A stretch of 64,000 nucleotides of DNA from Actinernus sp. WN-2022 (lineage: Eukaryota > Cnidaria > Anthozoa > Actiniaria > Actinernidae): the NCBI GenBank assembly GCA_030867875.1, contig JAOWCC010001589.1:79073537-79137536 (forward strand), written 5' to 3'. This document shows positions 11,361 to 21,089 of this stretch, one piece after another; positions within the stretch are counted from its first letter, which is position 1, and every line of letters begins with the position of its first letter. Made by a program: the position numbers and the translations under genes. The notes below the pieces were generated by a model, which saw only the letters and a program-made list of their open reading frames with translations, searched no databases and was not told the origin of the DNA.

Positions 11361-12899
11361 AGGGGCCGTCTCACCCACAGTGCTTCGCGTGCTTTGTTAT
11401 TGTTTATATCCGGGACTTTGACCCCTTGTTCACGGCGGGAACTTCACGAATTTCTGTATGTTGGTGACATGATAATTTTGCCTTGAACATGGATGACCTT
11501 GATGAAACTAATAGTACCTTACAAATTGAATGTGAAGTCAGCAAAGTGTTATACAGCAGTATTTGACAGCACTATAATATTTACCGCTCACCCGTCGCTT
11601 CCTTTCAGTGCTATATAAACAGAGAACACTCTCTCCGGGTAATACTAATAATTATGAAAGCGAGAGGTTTCTCTCCTCTGTTTTATTTTTACTTGCAGAT
11701 ATATAGATAGATATATCTGCTAGCAGGCAATCTCCAATCTCGTTGCTGGCAGTAGCAGAGAACCAGTTCAAGAGAGAACAGTGAACGAATTACAGCTCGC
11801 TTCAATAGAAAATTATTATCTCGGCGGCTCTGTTGTCAAATTGCGAGTATAAACTTTGATCCGAAAATCTCGGCGAAATCACTGCGTGAAAGCCCTTCGA
11901 AACCAGAGACAGAGAGTTAAACGCCGAAGCCCGGCCTCAAAATGATTTTAGGAAATTGCTCAGTTCTTTTCAGTCTTTTCGGGTCGACCAAGCGGAGTTT
12001 CGTTGCCTATTATAGTTTGTTGACTATTACCGCTCACCCGTCGCTTCCGTACTATCTCAGTGCTATTAACAGAGACACTCTTTCCAAGTAATACTAATAA
12101 TTATTAAAGCGAGAGGTTTCTCTCCTCGATTTTATTTTTCCCTGCAGAGAGAGAGAGAGAGAGATCTACTAGCAGGCAATCTCGTTGATGGCAGTAGCAG
12201 AGAACCAGTTCAAGAACTCGCTTGAATGGGAAATTATTATCTCGGCGGCTTTGTTTGTCAAATTTCGTGCGAGTATAAACTTTGATAGACACGGTGAATC
12301 CGAATCTCGGCGAAATCACTGTCTAAAAGTCCTTCGAAACCAGAGAGAGACCTGTTTCCACAAGTTAAACGCCAAAGCCCTGAAAATGATTTTAGGAAAC
12401 TGCTCAGTTCTTTTCGGGTCGACCAAGCGGAGTTTTGTTGCCATATGGTCGCGTAAGCCAGCCACGGTGTCAGTTCAACAACCCAAATCGGCTCAAAGAC
12501 AGTAGATACTCGAACTAAGCGCTAATATATCTTTAAATATAAAGATTAATGGTCAGGATAGCTACTCCATGTTGTAGGTGGAAATCCTGGACACAAACGG
12601 AGAATTGTTTCCTTTTGTTGAGGACGAACGAGACTCAGGCATCCATCAGAGAACTACGGCCACCTGAAATAAAACTAATATTTACATCACCAAATAATTT
12701 AAAAGACTTAAATAAGAGGCTCAACAGGAAGAGCAATAAAAAAGGTTCAACCTAGTGTGATTTTTTTATGATAGCTGGAAGGATGGCAGAGATGTAGAGA
12801 AGATTAAGACCACTGCCATAAAACTCTGGATTTCGATGGCATCGAAAATGGCCGCTATGCTATGTGAGCGCGCTAAGCACTGTGGGTGAGACGGCCCCT
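11361..12899. mobile_element. TTAA-inserting non-autonomous DNA transposon
   Basis: A perfect 25-bp terminal inverted repeat begins AGGGGCCGTCTCACCCACAG and is flanked on both sides by TTAA (11,357-11,360 and 12,900-12,903). The TTAA target belongs to the terminal repeat of the MITE it interrupts. TTAA duplication is characteristic of piggyBac and Kolobok elements. No transposase is present: the largest open frame (12,185-12,505) has no recognisable domain. The interior contains a diverged tandem duplication and a short (GA)n tract near 12,145. Confidence 0.85.
11575..12440. repeat. Internal tandem duplication of about 450 bp
   Basis: The block starting TTACCGCTCACCCGTCGCTT at about 11,580 recurs at about 12,028. 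Shared landmarks include GCGAGAGGTTTCTCTCCTC, GGCAGTAGCAGAGAACCAGT and GGGTCGACCAAGCGGAGTTT in the same order. The copies differ by many substitutions and indels. Both lie inside the TTAA element, so its interior doubled before or after insertion. Confidence 0.8.
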
Positions 12900-13183
12900 T
12901 TAATAGAGTGGAATGGTTAGGAAACCCGGCAAACTTCAAAGGGGCTAACAAAGGCGCTGCGATTGATGTTGGAAGGGGGCAAGACAAAAGATTGTGCACT
13001 ATCATAGTTCATTAGCGTTCCCTGAACGACTGAACTCACGCGTTTCTATTGGCTGATTGACTAACATGTTGGAATTTCTATTGTCTTTTGTGCACGTTCA
13101 AGGTTGAAAAAAGCTAACAAAGAAGGTCGCTGGGTTTCCTAACCATTCCACTCTATTAACTATGACCTAGTATTCTACTCTGA

Positions 13184-14330
13184 TTACGGATTTTTATTCG
13201 GAATGCACTGTTCATCTAGATTCAAGTAATCTAAAATCAAAGCATCAACTGACCTATTATTGAAGCGAATGGTTCTACCAAACCTGGACACTGTCCCAAA
13301 CCGGAAAATTAACTTCACGACCGGTTTCCTCTGCCGTTTTTTGAGTTTCTTCCGTTTCTGGCTCAGTTTCCTCCTCACTACTCGAGTCGTACTCTTCTTG
13401 TTCATGGACTTCATGACCTACATGTGCGGACATAAGTGTTTCTTCGACACCGTTAGGGGCATATACTTCATCGAAGCAAACAGCCTCTCCTGGCTCGACT
13501 GATCTCGTGTACATGCAATCAGGCAGTGCCTCGGCTCTTGCAATGGTGGTTTCCTGTCTAACCATGCGCTGACGTACAGAGGACCCATACGCATGAGCCC
13601 ACTCCCTCATACGTTGCGTGTCTTCTAGAGCAGTTGCTACGGGGGAAAGTGACTGCATAAGTGGGATTGGGATTTCAGAAAGTGACATGGCGCGTTCTGG
13701 GACAGGGTACCATGATTTGGGATTCGCGTAGTAAAATGCGGCCCAATGAGTAGTTTTATTTAGGCTTTCCTTTACTGCGTTGCCAAAATTCCTTGCATAA
13801 TCCAACACAGTGCACAAGGGATCTTTATGGTGAACCACTGAATGCAAGTTTTCGACATCCAGTGTCATACAACTGAGAAGGTTTGCCGCATTATATTGAA
13901 GTGTTGCTAGGACTTCATTAAACCGTTGGATACCACTTTTTAGCATTGCAACCGATTCCACAGTCTCAGACGCCACGTTGCCTTAGGGTCCATTGAGAGA
14001 CTTGGGTAACTTGGGAATCGCATCTCTGATACCAGCCTCATTTTGCCGTAGGAGTAATAGACATTGGTCAACTAGTGCAGCTGCTTCTTGCAGACTACAG
14101 AGAGTGTACGGCTGACGCTTCTCGTGGATAGAGATGGCTTTATAAATCTTCCCTACAGCAATCAGAAATTCTGCTGTTTTGTGGAGGGTTGTAAATACCT
14201 TGATGCAGTTCGTTTGTGCATCACAGACGTAGACGACGTGGTCAAATTCTACAGAAATACCTACCGGCTGATACACCTCGGCTATTTTGGCCAATCCATC
14301 TCTGTTGCCCCCGTTACCGCTCCCGCGGCA
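13184..14330 (-). pseudogene. NHL-repeat-type cnidarian multigene fragment
   Basis: On the minus strand, a frame from about 14,330 reads an NHL-like repeat (YQPVGISVEFDHVVYVCDAQ) and then a helical region. A single in-frame stop at about 13,980-13,982 (LNGP, stop, GNVASETV) separates it from a 233-codon continuation (13,976-13,275) in the same frame. That part ends in a Glu-rich tail (YDSSSEEETEPETEE). I recognise the protein as a family repeated many times in coral gene sets, but it has no established function that I know. The N-terminus, presumably with more NHL repeats, is missing. No intron signal is visible inside, which suggests a retrocopy or a transposon cargo. Confidence 0.55.
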
Positions 14331-14344
14331 AAAACGTCAACATT

Positions 14345-15400
14345 CAAAATTAATCATCCAACCTAAACCGGCATATTCTGAGTTTTATCTTCCCTTTATT
14401 TTTAATTTCCGTCCCGTGTCATTGTTTTATTATAATGAAACATTTTTTTTATGTAGAAGAAGAGGCTGAACAGGAGCATTTTAATACTAAGTCTATTCCA
14501 TATTTTCTTTTGGGAGACTCCGCACGCAGGTATTAGAATTAGATTGCGAGCAGTCCTTTTCCCTACATTCGGACATCGATATGAGCGCGCGAAGTCAAAG
14601 TTTAGGACGCGTTTGAGGAGGGAGATTGGGGCGAGAACTCGCTCCCATTCTCCCTGACTTCGCTCAATATCCAGATGTAGGACAAAGTAGGGACTTTAGG
14701 CACTTTCTATCAGTTTACACGAACAGAGTGGTGTGATATGCCAGTTCTCAAATGGAACGCGTCAGTTCTAAGAACTGGTTCAGAACAGATTGGCTACTCA
14801 GGGAGGAGAATTATGAAGTTCTGCCAGACTGAGTTCTATCCTACAACGCATACGATTAGGGACGTAAGAAACCATGACGGCATAAAACAAAATACAATAA
14901 CTGCACCTGAAAATGCATGCAGTCGTAAACGATTTGACTGTTGTCTGCAAAAACACAACTTGAAAAAGTCGAGTTTTACGTCTAAAAAGAGCGGACCTTT
15001 CATTTTGTACAACAAGAGCCCTGTCCAAATCGGATGGATAATTATATAAATGGAATAACTGATAAATTGGCGAGTGGGTTTCCTGTGTATGAACTCTCCC
15101 CTTTTCCAACAGGAAGTTCAATTTCCCAATTTTTCCGAATTCTTGTTTTACTAGAGATGCTTGGGCAAGTGTATTAAAATGACGACGTACCTTGGTATGG
15201 CTCGTTTGACAGTTTGCGAAATTCCCCCTTTCACTCACTGTTTAATTTTTCGGACTCATGTGTCTTGTCGCGGCAAAGACCAAACAAGGATTTACACACT
15301 GAATTAATATTTGACATACAATGTTTTTTTAAATTTTGGATTAGTTTTCTTTCGACTATCCTGGGCACTGATAGTCATCTTACGTTAGAGTTATAGACGT
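14345..15400. other. Intergenic, no supported gene
   Basis: No domain, splice pattern or long terminal repeat could be supported. Part of 14,540-14,680 (a GCGCGCGAAGTCAAAG block and the GAACTCGCTCCCATTCTCCC region) is GC-richer and looks like a dispersed repeat, but borders are unclear. Overlapping open frames on both strands at 14,738-15,238 contradict each other and have no support. Confidence 0.4.
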
Positions 15401-15416
15401 TATAGAGTCGACTTGC

Positions 15417-15635
15417 ATGGAAACTACACGTGCAGACTACTTTAAAATCTTAAATCCTATGCTAGATAGTTCTACAACTACGTCTCTACAGACCTCTACA
15501 ATACCCAAACCAAGAGAGTTTACGAATAGAAATATAACTACGACCGGTACTCACCTGACAGCTTCCTTAACCGCTTTTAAAGTCTTTGTGGCTCTTGGAA
15601 GTTCATTCCGAAATCTCACTTCCATGCCAGACTAA
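15417..15635 (+). CDS. Possible N-terminal remnant of a Polinton protein
   Basis: A 72-codon Thr/Ser-rich open frame (METTRADYFKILNPMLD at its start) lies just left of the CCCG-rich repeat that truncates the next Polinton gene. Its base composition resembles that of the Polinton ORFs more than that of the surrounding sequence. It could be the original upstream part of the element, cut off by the repeat insertion. Chance is equally possible; no domain is recognisable. Confidence 0.25.
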   Translation: METTRADYFKILNPMLDSSTTTSLQTSTIPKPREFTNRNITTTGTHLTASLTAFKVFVALGSSFRNLTSMPD

Positions 15636-15764
15636 TCCCTTTTGATTGACACCTGAGAAACCAGGTGTTCTTTTGACTAAACCGGTTTTGGCCACGTCGG
15701 GTTTTATTCTTTTCTCTGATTGACAGATAAAGCGAACTGAAGTAAGACAAATAAGCAGATCGCG

Positions 15765-15934
15765 AAAATCCCGAATCCCGCCTCTCGGTACCTCTATTTC
15801 CCGTATCCCGCAGCAAAAATCATCTATATCACGCGTCCCGTCAAAAGTTGAAATCCCGAAATCCCGCCTCATTTTCTTTCATATCCCGAATCCCGTGTCC
15901 AAAAAATGCCCAATCCCGCATCCCGTAAAACCTA
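15765..15934. repeat. TCCCG-rich degenerate tandem repeat
   Basis: About a dozen TCCCG pentamers, mostly as AATCCCG or ATCCCGC, occur within about 170 bp (for example ATCCCGAATCCCG, twice). The repeat ends where the open Polinton reading frame begins, so its insertion or expansion probably removed the 5' end of that gene. Confidence 0.65.
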
Positions 15935-16903
15935 TTGTGGACCCTCTACAAGCTACCTGCCGCCACTCAAAAACACATTGACAATGCATTACAGGGGATG
16001 GTTGGTGGTTTCCCATATACATTGACGCTAGACAAAAGTGTGAAATATCCTGTTTCAGCAGCCCCAGATACCAAAAAAGCACAAGATATCGATCTCACTA
16101 ATCTATGGATATACGTCACGCCCACGAAAATGTTCGAAGCAGGCGTCCCAAACATATTGATCAAGGGATACGTAAACGGATACGTAACCGCCCACGGGGG
16201 CCGAAGCTACGACAAAGCAACCACATGGCCCCAGAGCGATACTTTGTTTACAGACCAGGGAGGTAAGGAGGACAAGGGAACTCTGATAGCTTTTATTCGG
16301 AACGATGAACACGAAGGGAAACAATACAATTGGTTTACGCCACCTATCGGAAAGGGTTTGACGGACGCAGGAGTGGGTAGGTTGACTCGATCGGTTGAGG
16401 CTTTCGCATATTGTATTCTAGGTGCTCAAAACGACTTGAATGGATCCCTCATAGTTGAACACAACGTTAGAGAAAAGTTTAAGGCATTGGTTGAAGGCGC
16501 AATTCTTGAAAACGATTTAGTGGTAAGCTATAATAACTATAAGCTAGTCGTACTAACCACACACAAGAGGCTAGATCTAGCAATAGCTGCAGGGGTGCGG
16601 TTACTGCCAAGCAATCTTGAGTACTACCTCAGCAAGAAGGATGGTTATAAAAATCCAATCCCGGTGGCCACGAAAGATATGGTGTTAGGCGTAAACGATG
16701 TTAATGGGGAGGGTCTCAACCCCCAACCACAACCTATGGAAGGACAGACCCAAAAGAAACAATTACCACAAGTTCCACCTCCCACACATGGCAAGAAAGT
16801 CACCTATAGTACCACCGAAGTAGAGCACTTACCACAACATGAGATCAATCTAGCAGTGACATCTATTGCTGCAGCTGGAACCGCGTGGTGGTTGTTTCGC
16901 TAA
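15935..16903 (+). CDS. Polinton protein of unknown function, 5'-truncated
   Basis: The frame is open for 322 codons but starts with TTG straight out of the TCCCG repeat, with a stop just upstream (15,926-15,928), so the natural N-terminus is lost. The first ATG is within MVGGFPYTLTLD. Residues 1-230 look globular and rich in beta-type sequence (LTNLWIYVTP, GTLIAFIRND, NYKLVVLTTHKRLD). They are followed by a Pro/Gln-rich linker and a C-terminal hydrophobic segment (INLAVTSIAAAGTAWWLF) that may be a membrane anchor. It is convergent with the minus-strand gene at 16,900. The position near the capsid gene suggests a virion component, perhaps a minor capsid or penton-like protein, but I do not recognise the family. 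Confidence 0.6.
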   Translation: MWTLYKLPAATQKHIDNALQGMVGGFPYTLTLDKSVKYPVSAAPDTKKAQDIDLTNLWIYVTPTKMFEAGVPNILIKGYVNGYVTAHGGRSYDKATTWPQSDTLFTDQGGKEDKGTLIAFIRNDEHEGKQYNWFTPPIGKGLTDAGVGRLTRSVEAFAYCILGAQNDLNGSLIVEHNVREKFKALVEGAILENDLVVSYNNYKLVVLTTHKRLDLAIAAGVRLLPSNLEYYLSKKDGYKNPIPVATKDMVLGVNDVNGEGLNPQPQPMEGQTQKKQLPQVPPPTHGKKVTYSTTEVEHLPQHEINLAVTSIAAAGTAWWLFR

Positions 16904-17979
16904 CGCTGTTTGTATTGCTCTATTACGAACACGACTACAGCCACGATTAACAACCAAACATTATTTGCTAGGAATCCCACAACGTCACCAGCCATACTAA
17001 ATATGAAGCTCGCAATTGGTCCAATCATTGTAGGTAAAATCTCCTCTAACTTTTTTCCTATTGCTTTTAACGCTTTGGCAGCAGCTTTGGCGGCAGCTTT
17101 GACAGCATCTCCCAAGCCTGGTATCACGGGAACTACCTTCGTCAGATTGGAAAGTATTACACCAACCACGGCACCTGCTACAGCCAGTACGCTAGTTATA
17201 CCAACCCCGTACTTCTTGAAAATCGCTTTGACCCTATCGCGAAGGGGCAATAGTTCTAGTAGGGCTTCTTCTCTGCGTTCTAGGACTGCCATTTTCTCAG
17301 GGGTGGTGGCTATCTCGTTCTTAGCTGCTTCTATCTGACCTGGGGTCGACGTGGGGTTTTGAAGTATGCCTTCTTGTTGTTCGAGACGCTCACCGAGCTG
17401 TTGTTGAGCCTGGACGACTTGTATATCTGCCTCTTCCATTGTAGGCCCTAGAGCTTCCTTGAGGGACTTACTAATATTCGACTTATATCTCTTATTCCTC
17501 CAGGTGGTCAAAGGGGTAGGATCCTTATTGCTTCCAAACTCGCGTACGTAGATTCTACCCCTTTTCTTCGTAGCGTCGTACACGGACATTACCTCGAGTA
17601 TACCCAACCGAACATCCCCCGCATCTGGATAGTATTCATGGACGGCATCGATCAGCATCTTTTTCGCATTTTCTGATATGTCATGTGCGAAGCTGAACCC
17701 ACGATAGTTGACTTTGACTTCCGGAGTGAGGATAGCCACCAAGGTGGCTTCTTTCTCCGAAAACGAGGTTTCCTGTTTCTTCGGGGTAGCACCTTCTTGA
17801 TAATAGTCGCGTTCTTTCATAGGGATCATTTCGCCTGGTATCGTAGTTTTTGGGGCAGGTGAAAGCGCTGCCTCCCATTCCTCCTTGTCGACAGTACCCT
17901 CATCGTCATCATGGTCTTCACCTGCTTCAGCTCTACCAGTATTTTCCTCGGCCTGCCCTACCTCACCCTCAACAGGCAT
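16900..17979 (-). CDS. Polinton membrane protein with coiled coil
   Basis: The frame stays open upstream to 18,117, but only by a TTG start that would overlap the capsid gene. The first ATG (MPVEGEVGQ, 17,979) is the better start and gives about 359 residues. Order: acidic N-terminus; a globular segment (about residues 80-170, with VKVNYRGFSFAHDISENA and GRIYVREFGSN); a Gln/Glu-rich coiled coil (about 185-245); a hydrophobic segment (SVLAVAGAVVGVILSNL); an Ala/Lys amphipathic helix (KAAAKAAAKALKAIGKK); another hydrophobic helix; and a C-terminal membrane span ending WLLIVAVVVFVIEQYKQR. It is divergent from the capsid gene across a gap of about 35 bp, so the two may share a promoter region. 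A similar architecture recurs in coral Polinton-linked proteins I recall; the function is unknown. Confidence 0.7.
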   Translation of the reverse strand: MPVEGEVGQAEENTGRAEAGEDHDDDEGTVDKEEWEAALSPAPKTTIPGEMIPMKERDYYQEGATPKKQETSFSEKEATLVAILTPEVKVNYRGFSFAHDISENAKKMLIDAVHEYYPDAGDVRLGILEVMSVYDATKKRGRIYVREFGSNKDPTPLTTWRNKRYKSNISKSLKEALGPTMEEADIQVVQAQQQLGERLEQQEGILQNPTSTPGQIEAAKNEIATTPEKMAVLERREEALLELLPLRDRVKAIFKKYGVGITSVLAVAGAVVGVILSNLTKVVPVIPGLGDAVKAAAKAAAKALKAIGKKLEEILPTMIGPIASFIFSMAGDVVGFLANNVWLLIVAVVVFVIEQYKQR

Positions 17980-18014
17980 ATTGAACTTAACTATATATCG
18001 TGCTATATTCAATA

Positions 18015-19258
18015 TGATATCGTCGAAGTTAGTTCCAGAACAAGCACGAAGAGAGCCTCGAGCACTAAAAGCTCCACGCACCCTATATAGGAAAACTTTC
18101 ACCCCATCATCTGCCAACCCAGGAGAGACACTCTACGTGGAAGTACCAACACTAGGAGAAAACATCGTATTAGTACCTGGTAGCTTAGCACTATTGGGTG
18201 ACATCGTATTGTCTGGTGGACACGCCAATAATCGTGTGGTAGCCAATGTTGGGCGCTGCTTGGTAGTACATCGAGTTTGCAAAATGGGAGCTGAAATAGT
18301 AGAAGACATTGCTCGGTCAGATCTCCTACAGACATATTCCGATATATACCTATCTACGCAGGAGAGAGAAGCTAGAACACAACAAGGTATCCAATCAGAG
18401 AACACAAACAAGCTAGCCTACGTTCGAAGGCTGGGGACGCAGGTACTTCGGATGCCGGAGAAAACGCGCTCCTAGCTGCATATGGTTGAAAGTACAGAAT
18501 TCCGTTAGACGTTGATATTCTGACACAACATGGAGTTCTATAGCCCCACGCCCTAGAAGACACTATTTTATTCGAGTTGACTCTAGCGCCCGCCATCGAG
18601 ATAGTGGTTGGATCAGACAGCACGAAGATAGGTACATACAAGCTTAACAACATACAGTTAGAATATGAAGCAATCAAAAATGAAACTCTAGCTAGGCAAG
18701 CACTTAACGCATACGAAACGGGTACTGCTTTCCTATACACCCACGCCGTTCACTTCAAGACAGTACCTATCGCCAAGGGCATCAGATACTTTGATATCTC
18801 AAAACATAAATGTTCCACGACGATCCTTTGCTGGGCTACTTCTACTATTCGTAGATCCACCTACCGCCGCCGGCACGCGAGATAGCGAAGCATTCTCAAA
18901 TCCTGGTATTTCGAAGATAGAGGTAGATGTCAATGGGGTTCCAAACAGATTCTTTCCAGGAGGTATGCTACCACCAGATTTCTGGGAGGCTGCAAAAGGA
19001 TGGTTTGCCACATCCACTACTTCTATGACTCCTACCAAATTTCACAACAACAGATTCGCCATCCTAGTTGATTGTCGCACAGCAAAAGATTCCGCTGTTC
19101 ATGGTGATGGTATGGCGCAAACAGGCGGTGGAAAAGACATCGACCTTCGTATACATAGACCCGCAAAAGGTAGTGGAAACGTAAACATGCATATCTACGT
19201 CCTTGCAGATGCTCAGCTCACGATATTGAACAGGGCACTACAGAATATAACATACTAA
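18015..19258 (+). pseudogene. Polinton capsid-type protein, broken
   Basis: The reading frame beginning at ATG 18,015 carries TFTPSSANPGETLYVEVP and IVLVPGSLALL, which I associate with capsid-like proteins of cnidarian Polintons. Downstream parts with LTLAPAIEIVVGSDSTK (18,577 region) and SFAGLLLLFVDPPTAAGTRDSE (to its end at 19,258) complete a product of roughly 410 residues rich in beta strands, consistent with a jelly-roll capsid. Damage visible: a frameshift near 18,410, in-frame TGA at 18,487 and TAG at 18,541, and a second frameshift near 18,785. The stop codon overlaps the ATPase start by one base (TAATG), so the genes were coupled. The double jelly-roll fold assignment is an inference; I know no close experimental structure. 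Confidence 0.7.
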
Positions 19259-19881
19259 TGGATTCCCTGGTAGAACACATTCCATTCAATGCCCTAGTAG
19301 TAGGCCCCACAAATTGTGGAAAAACGGCATTTCTCATAGAGCAACTTCGTGGAGCATTTCGCGGCAAGTTCGACTATATAGTACTAATATGCCCCACATA
19401 TGCACACAACAAAACCTATCGTGGATTTGCCCATCGAGACCCTCATTTCTTTGCTATGTCACCCCCACAGGATGCTATCAATACCGCACTAGAGGTTTGT
19501 GCAACCTTTTGGGCAGGTACCAATACCCTACTGATTCTAGATGATTGTGCCGCCTCAAAAGACGTAAAAAGACGAACTGACAAGCTAGTACATTTGGCAT
19601 TCCATGCTCGCCATGTCGGGATTTCTGTTTGGGTGCTATCCCAACAATTAACAAGTATATGCAAACCTTTCCGCGAAAACGTATCTGTTGTAGTTGCTTT
19701 TCACACTGCATCGGCCACAGATGGAAAAATGCTATTTGAGAACTATGGAGGCTCGCAAGAAGACGGCGAGTTACGAGCAGTGCTTCGGTCTCACAAGTTT
19801 GCTCGCATGTGTTTTTGCTTACGACATCCTTTTGCAGTAGTGTTAGAGCTACCCGCACCTATGGCATATTATCATGGATGA
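19258..19881 (+). CDS. Polinton packaging ATPase (FtsK/HerA-like)
   Basis: An intact 207-residue protein. Walker A is VVGPTNCGKT (residues 14-23) and Walker B is TLLILDDC (about 90-97). A sensor-like VWVLSQQL lies near residue 124. This order and length match the A32/FtsK-HerA-type DNA packaging ATPases of Polintons and related viruses, which drive genome DNA into the capsid using ATP. It starts in the TAATG overlap with the capsid gene's stop and overlaps the start of the next ORF (19,874) by 8 bases. It is one of two intact hallmark genes in an otherwise broken element, so it is either recently inactivated or short enough to have escaped damage. Confidence 0.9.
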   Translation: MDSLVEHIPFNALVVGPTNCGKTAFLIEQLRGAFRGKFDYIVLICPTYAHNKTYRGFAHRDPHFFAMSPPQDAINTALEVCATFWAGTNTLLILDDCAASKDVKRRTDKLVHLAFHARHVGISVWVLSQQLTSICKPFRENVSVVVAFHTASATDGKMLFENYGGSQEDGELRAVLRSHKFARMCFCLRHPFAVVLELPAPMAYYHG

Positions 19882-20990
19882 TAAAGAAATACTTGAGCTA
19901 CTACTCAAGCATGTTAAGGCATGGTTTATTCAGCAATTCTGTTATACACTCTAAATTCGCTAACATTGTCATTTTTCAATGAAATACCATAGAAATCGGT
20001 AATTAGGCAGCAATCATATGTATCAACACTTTAAGTTAGGTATTCTCGTGTTTTGGTGGTCACGTGATCTTAAGGCTGATAAAACAAAGAATTCAAAATG
20101 GGCCGGTCACAGTGCATTTTTAAAGTAACGATTCCTGGCTTATCTGATTACACTTCTGATTGTCCGTAAATCTCTGTCTGGAATGGTAGACATTTTCCCA
20201 TTGTAGGTGAGAAAATTGGGGAAAACTGGTTCCAAGAACAGGTCACGTGACCTGTTTTCTCTATTTTCGCCTTAACAATCTATCAGGGTCAACCATTCCA
20301 AGCAGATCTTTAGAAACAACCGGAAGTGTAATCACATAAGCAAGAAACCGTTACTTTAAAAATGCAGTGTAACCGGCCCATTTTGAGTTGAAAGTTCCAG
20401 ATTTTGTAATCACGTGGCTGGTCACGCGATAGACATTTTACAACAAAATCCGTTGAAACGACTCAGAACGCTGAGCTTAGCGATATCCACTATTTTTGTA
20501 GAATTCGGGCAAACATAAGCCACTCTATTCCATAAAATAGCTTTAGCCTCGATTTCATGCTCAAACCATGCCTTAACATGCTTGAGTAGGTGAGGATGTA
20601 ACAGGCCCACCAAAAATAGAGATTGCTGGAGATGTGTATTCCTCTGCAACAGACAACCGGGAAGCACTTTCCATTTTGGCTGCAACAGGTACCACAAAGG
20701 AATATCTAGGAAAACGTTTATCTCTAGGAGACATTTCTAGACTACCTGAAAGAGAAGTAGATAGATTATATAGAAGATATCAGGCCGTTCTAGCTCAGCA
20801 AATAACAGGAAGCTTAGTCGATGGTGTGATGCGTCTAGCTACCCGATTAGTTGCTTACCTAGTCCCTATAGATTCTCAAGAAGAACTGATCAAGGATCTA
20901 CAAGAAGACCATCTAGTCCGAAACGAGATCAGTGCTGTGACTGGCCTGTTATCACTTAAAGCAGGTCGCTTTGTAGCACTAGCTAGCTAG
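19874..20990 (+). pseudogene. Small Polinton protein split by a palindromic insertion
   Basis: The first codons (MDDKEILELL) start at 19,874 inside the ATPase gene. Coding is lost at about 19,901, where a 689-bp palindromic insertion begins, and resumes at about 20,605 (GPPKIEIAGDVYSSATD). It continues for about 128 codons through SLGDISRLPEREVDRLYRRY and ends with LLSLKAGRFVALAS at 20,990. The protein is predicted to be helical. Similar C-terminal sequences (xLxxGRFVALAS) recur beside ATPase genes in coral Polintons as I recall them, but no function is established. Confidence 0.6.
19901..20589. mobile_element. Palindromic (foldback) insertion in a Polinton gene
   Basis: The ends are a perfect 27-bp inverted pair starting CTACTCAAGCATGTTAAGGC (19,901-19,927; complement at 20,563-20,589). 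An inner pair of arms (about 20,060-20,230 and 20,255-20,420) is strongly complementary, with blocks such as AATGGGCCGGT and TTTTTAAAGTAACG, around a perfect core AACAGGTCACGTGACCTGTT. Sequence between the outer and inner arms is not symmetrical. No target duplication was found. The outer 27 bp may be part of the host gene copied in inverted orientation, not a true terminus. Confidence 0.7.
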
Positions 20991-21089
20991 CGTCTTGTTC
21001 CACATATCTGGTCACATAGTCATTCCAGGTATCTCTGATGCCACGCCTATTGAACCTAGCTTCACATACGCCTACTATATCGAAGCAAG

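Larger units (their letters stand above)
11352..13164. mobile_element. MITE with 7-bp TSD, split by a TTAA element
   Basis: The left terminus CATAGTTAA is at 11,352-11,360. The rest of the same terminal repeat (TAGAGTGGAATGGTTAGG) resumes at 12,904. The right terminus ends CCACTCTATTAACTATG at 13,164. Removing the inner insertion restores a MITE of about 270 bp with a terminal inverted repeat of about 32 bp. ACCTAGT flanks both outer ends (11,345-11,351 and 13,165-13,171), a 7-bp target duplication. A second copy lies at 35,703-35,954. Termini starting with CA and a 7-bp duplication would be compatible with the P superfamily, which is an inference. Confidence 0.85.

Noticed and set aside
12185..12505. 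106-codon ORF inside the TTAA element as a transposase candidate
   Set aside because: No DDE-type motif or domain, and the corresponding part of the tandem duplicate at 11.7-12.0 kb does not keep the frame open.
18099..18335. Minus-strand ORFs opposite the capsid gene
   Set aside because: Shadows of the plus-strand frame without domain or start support.
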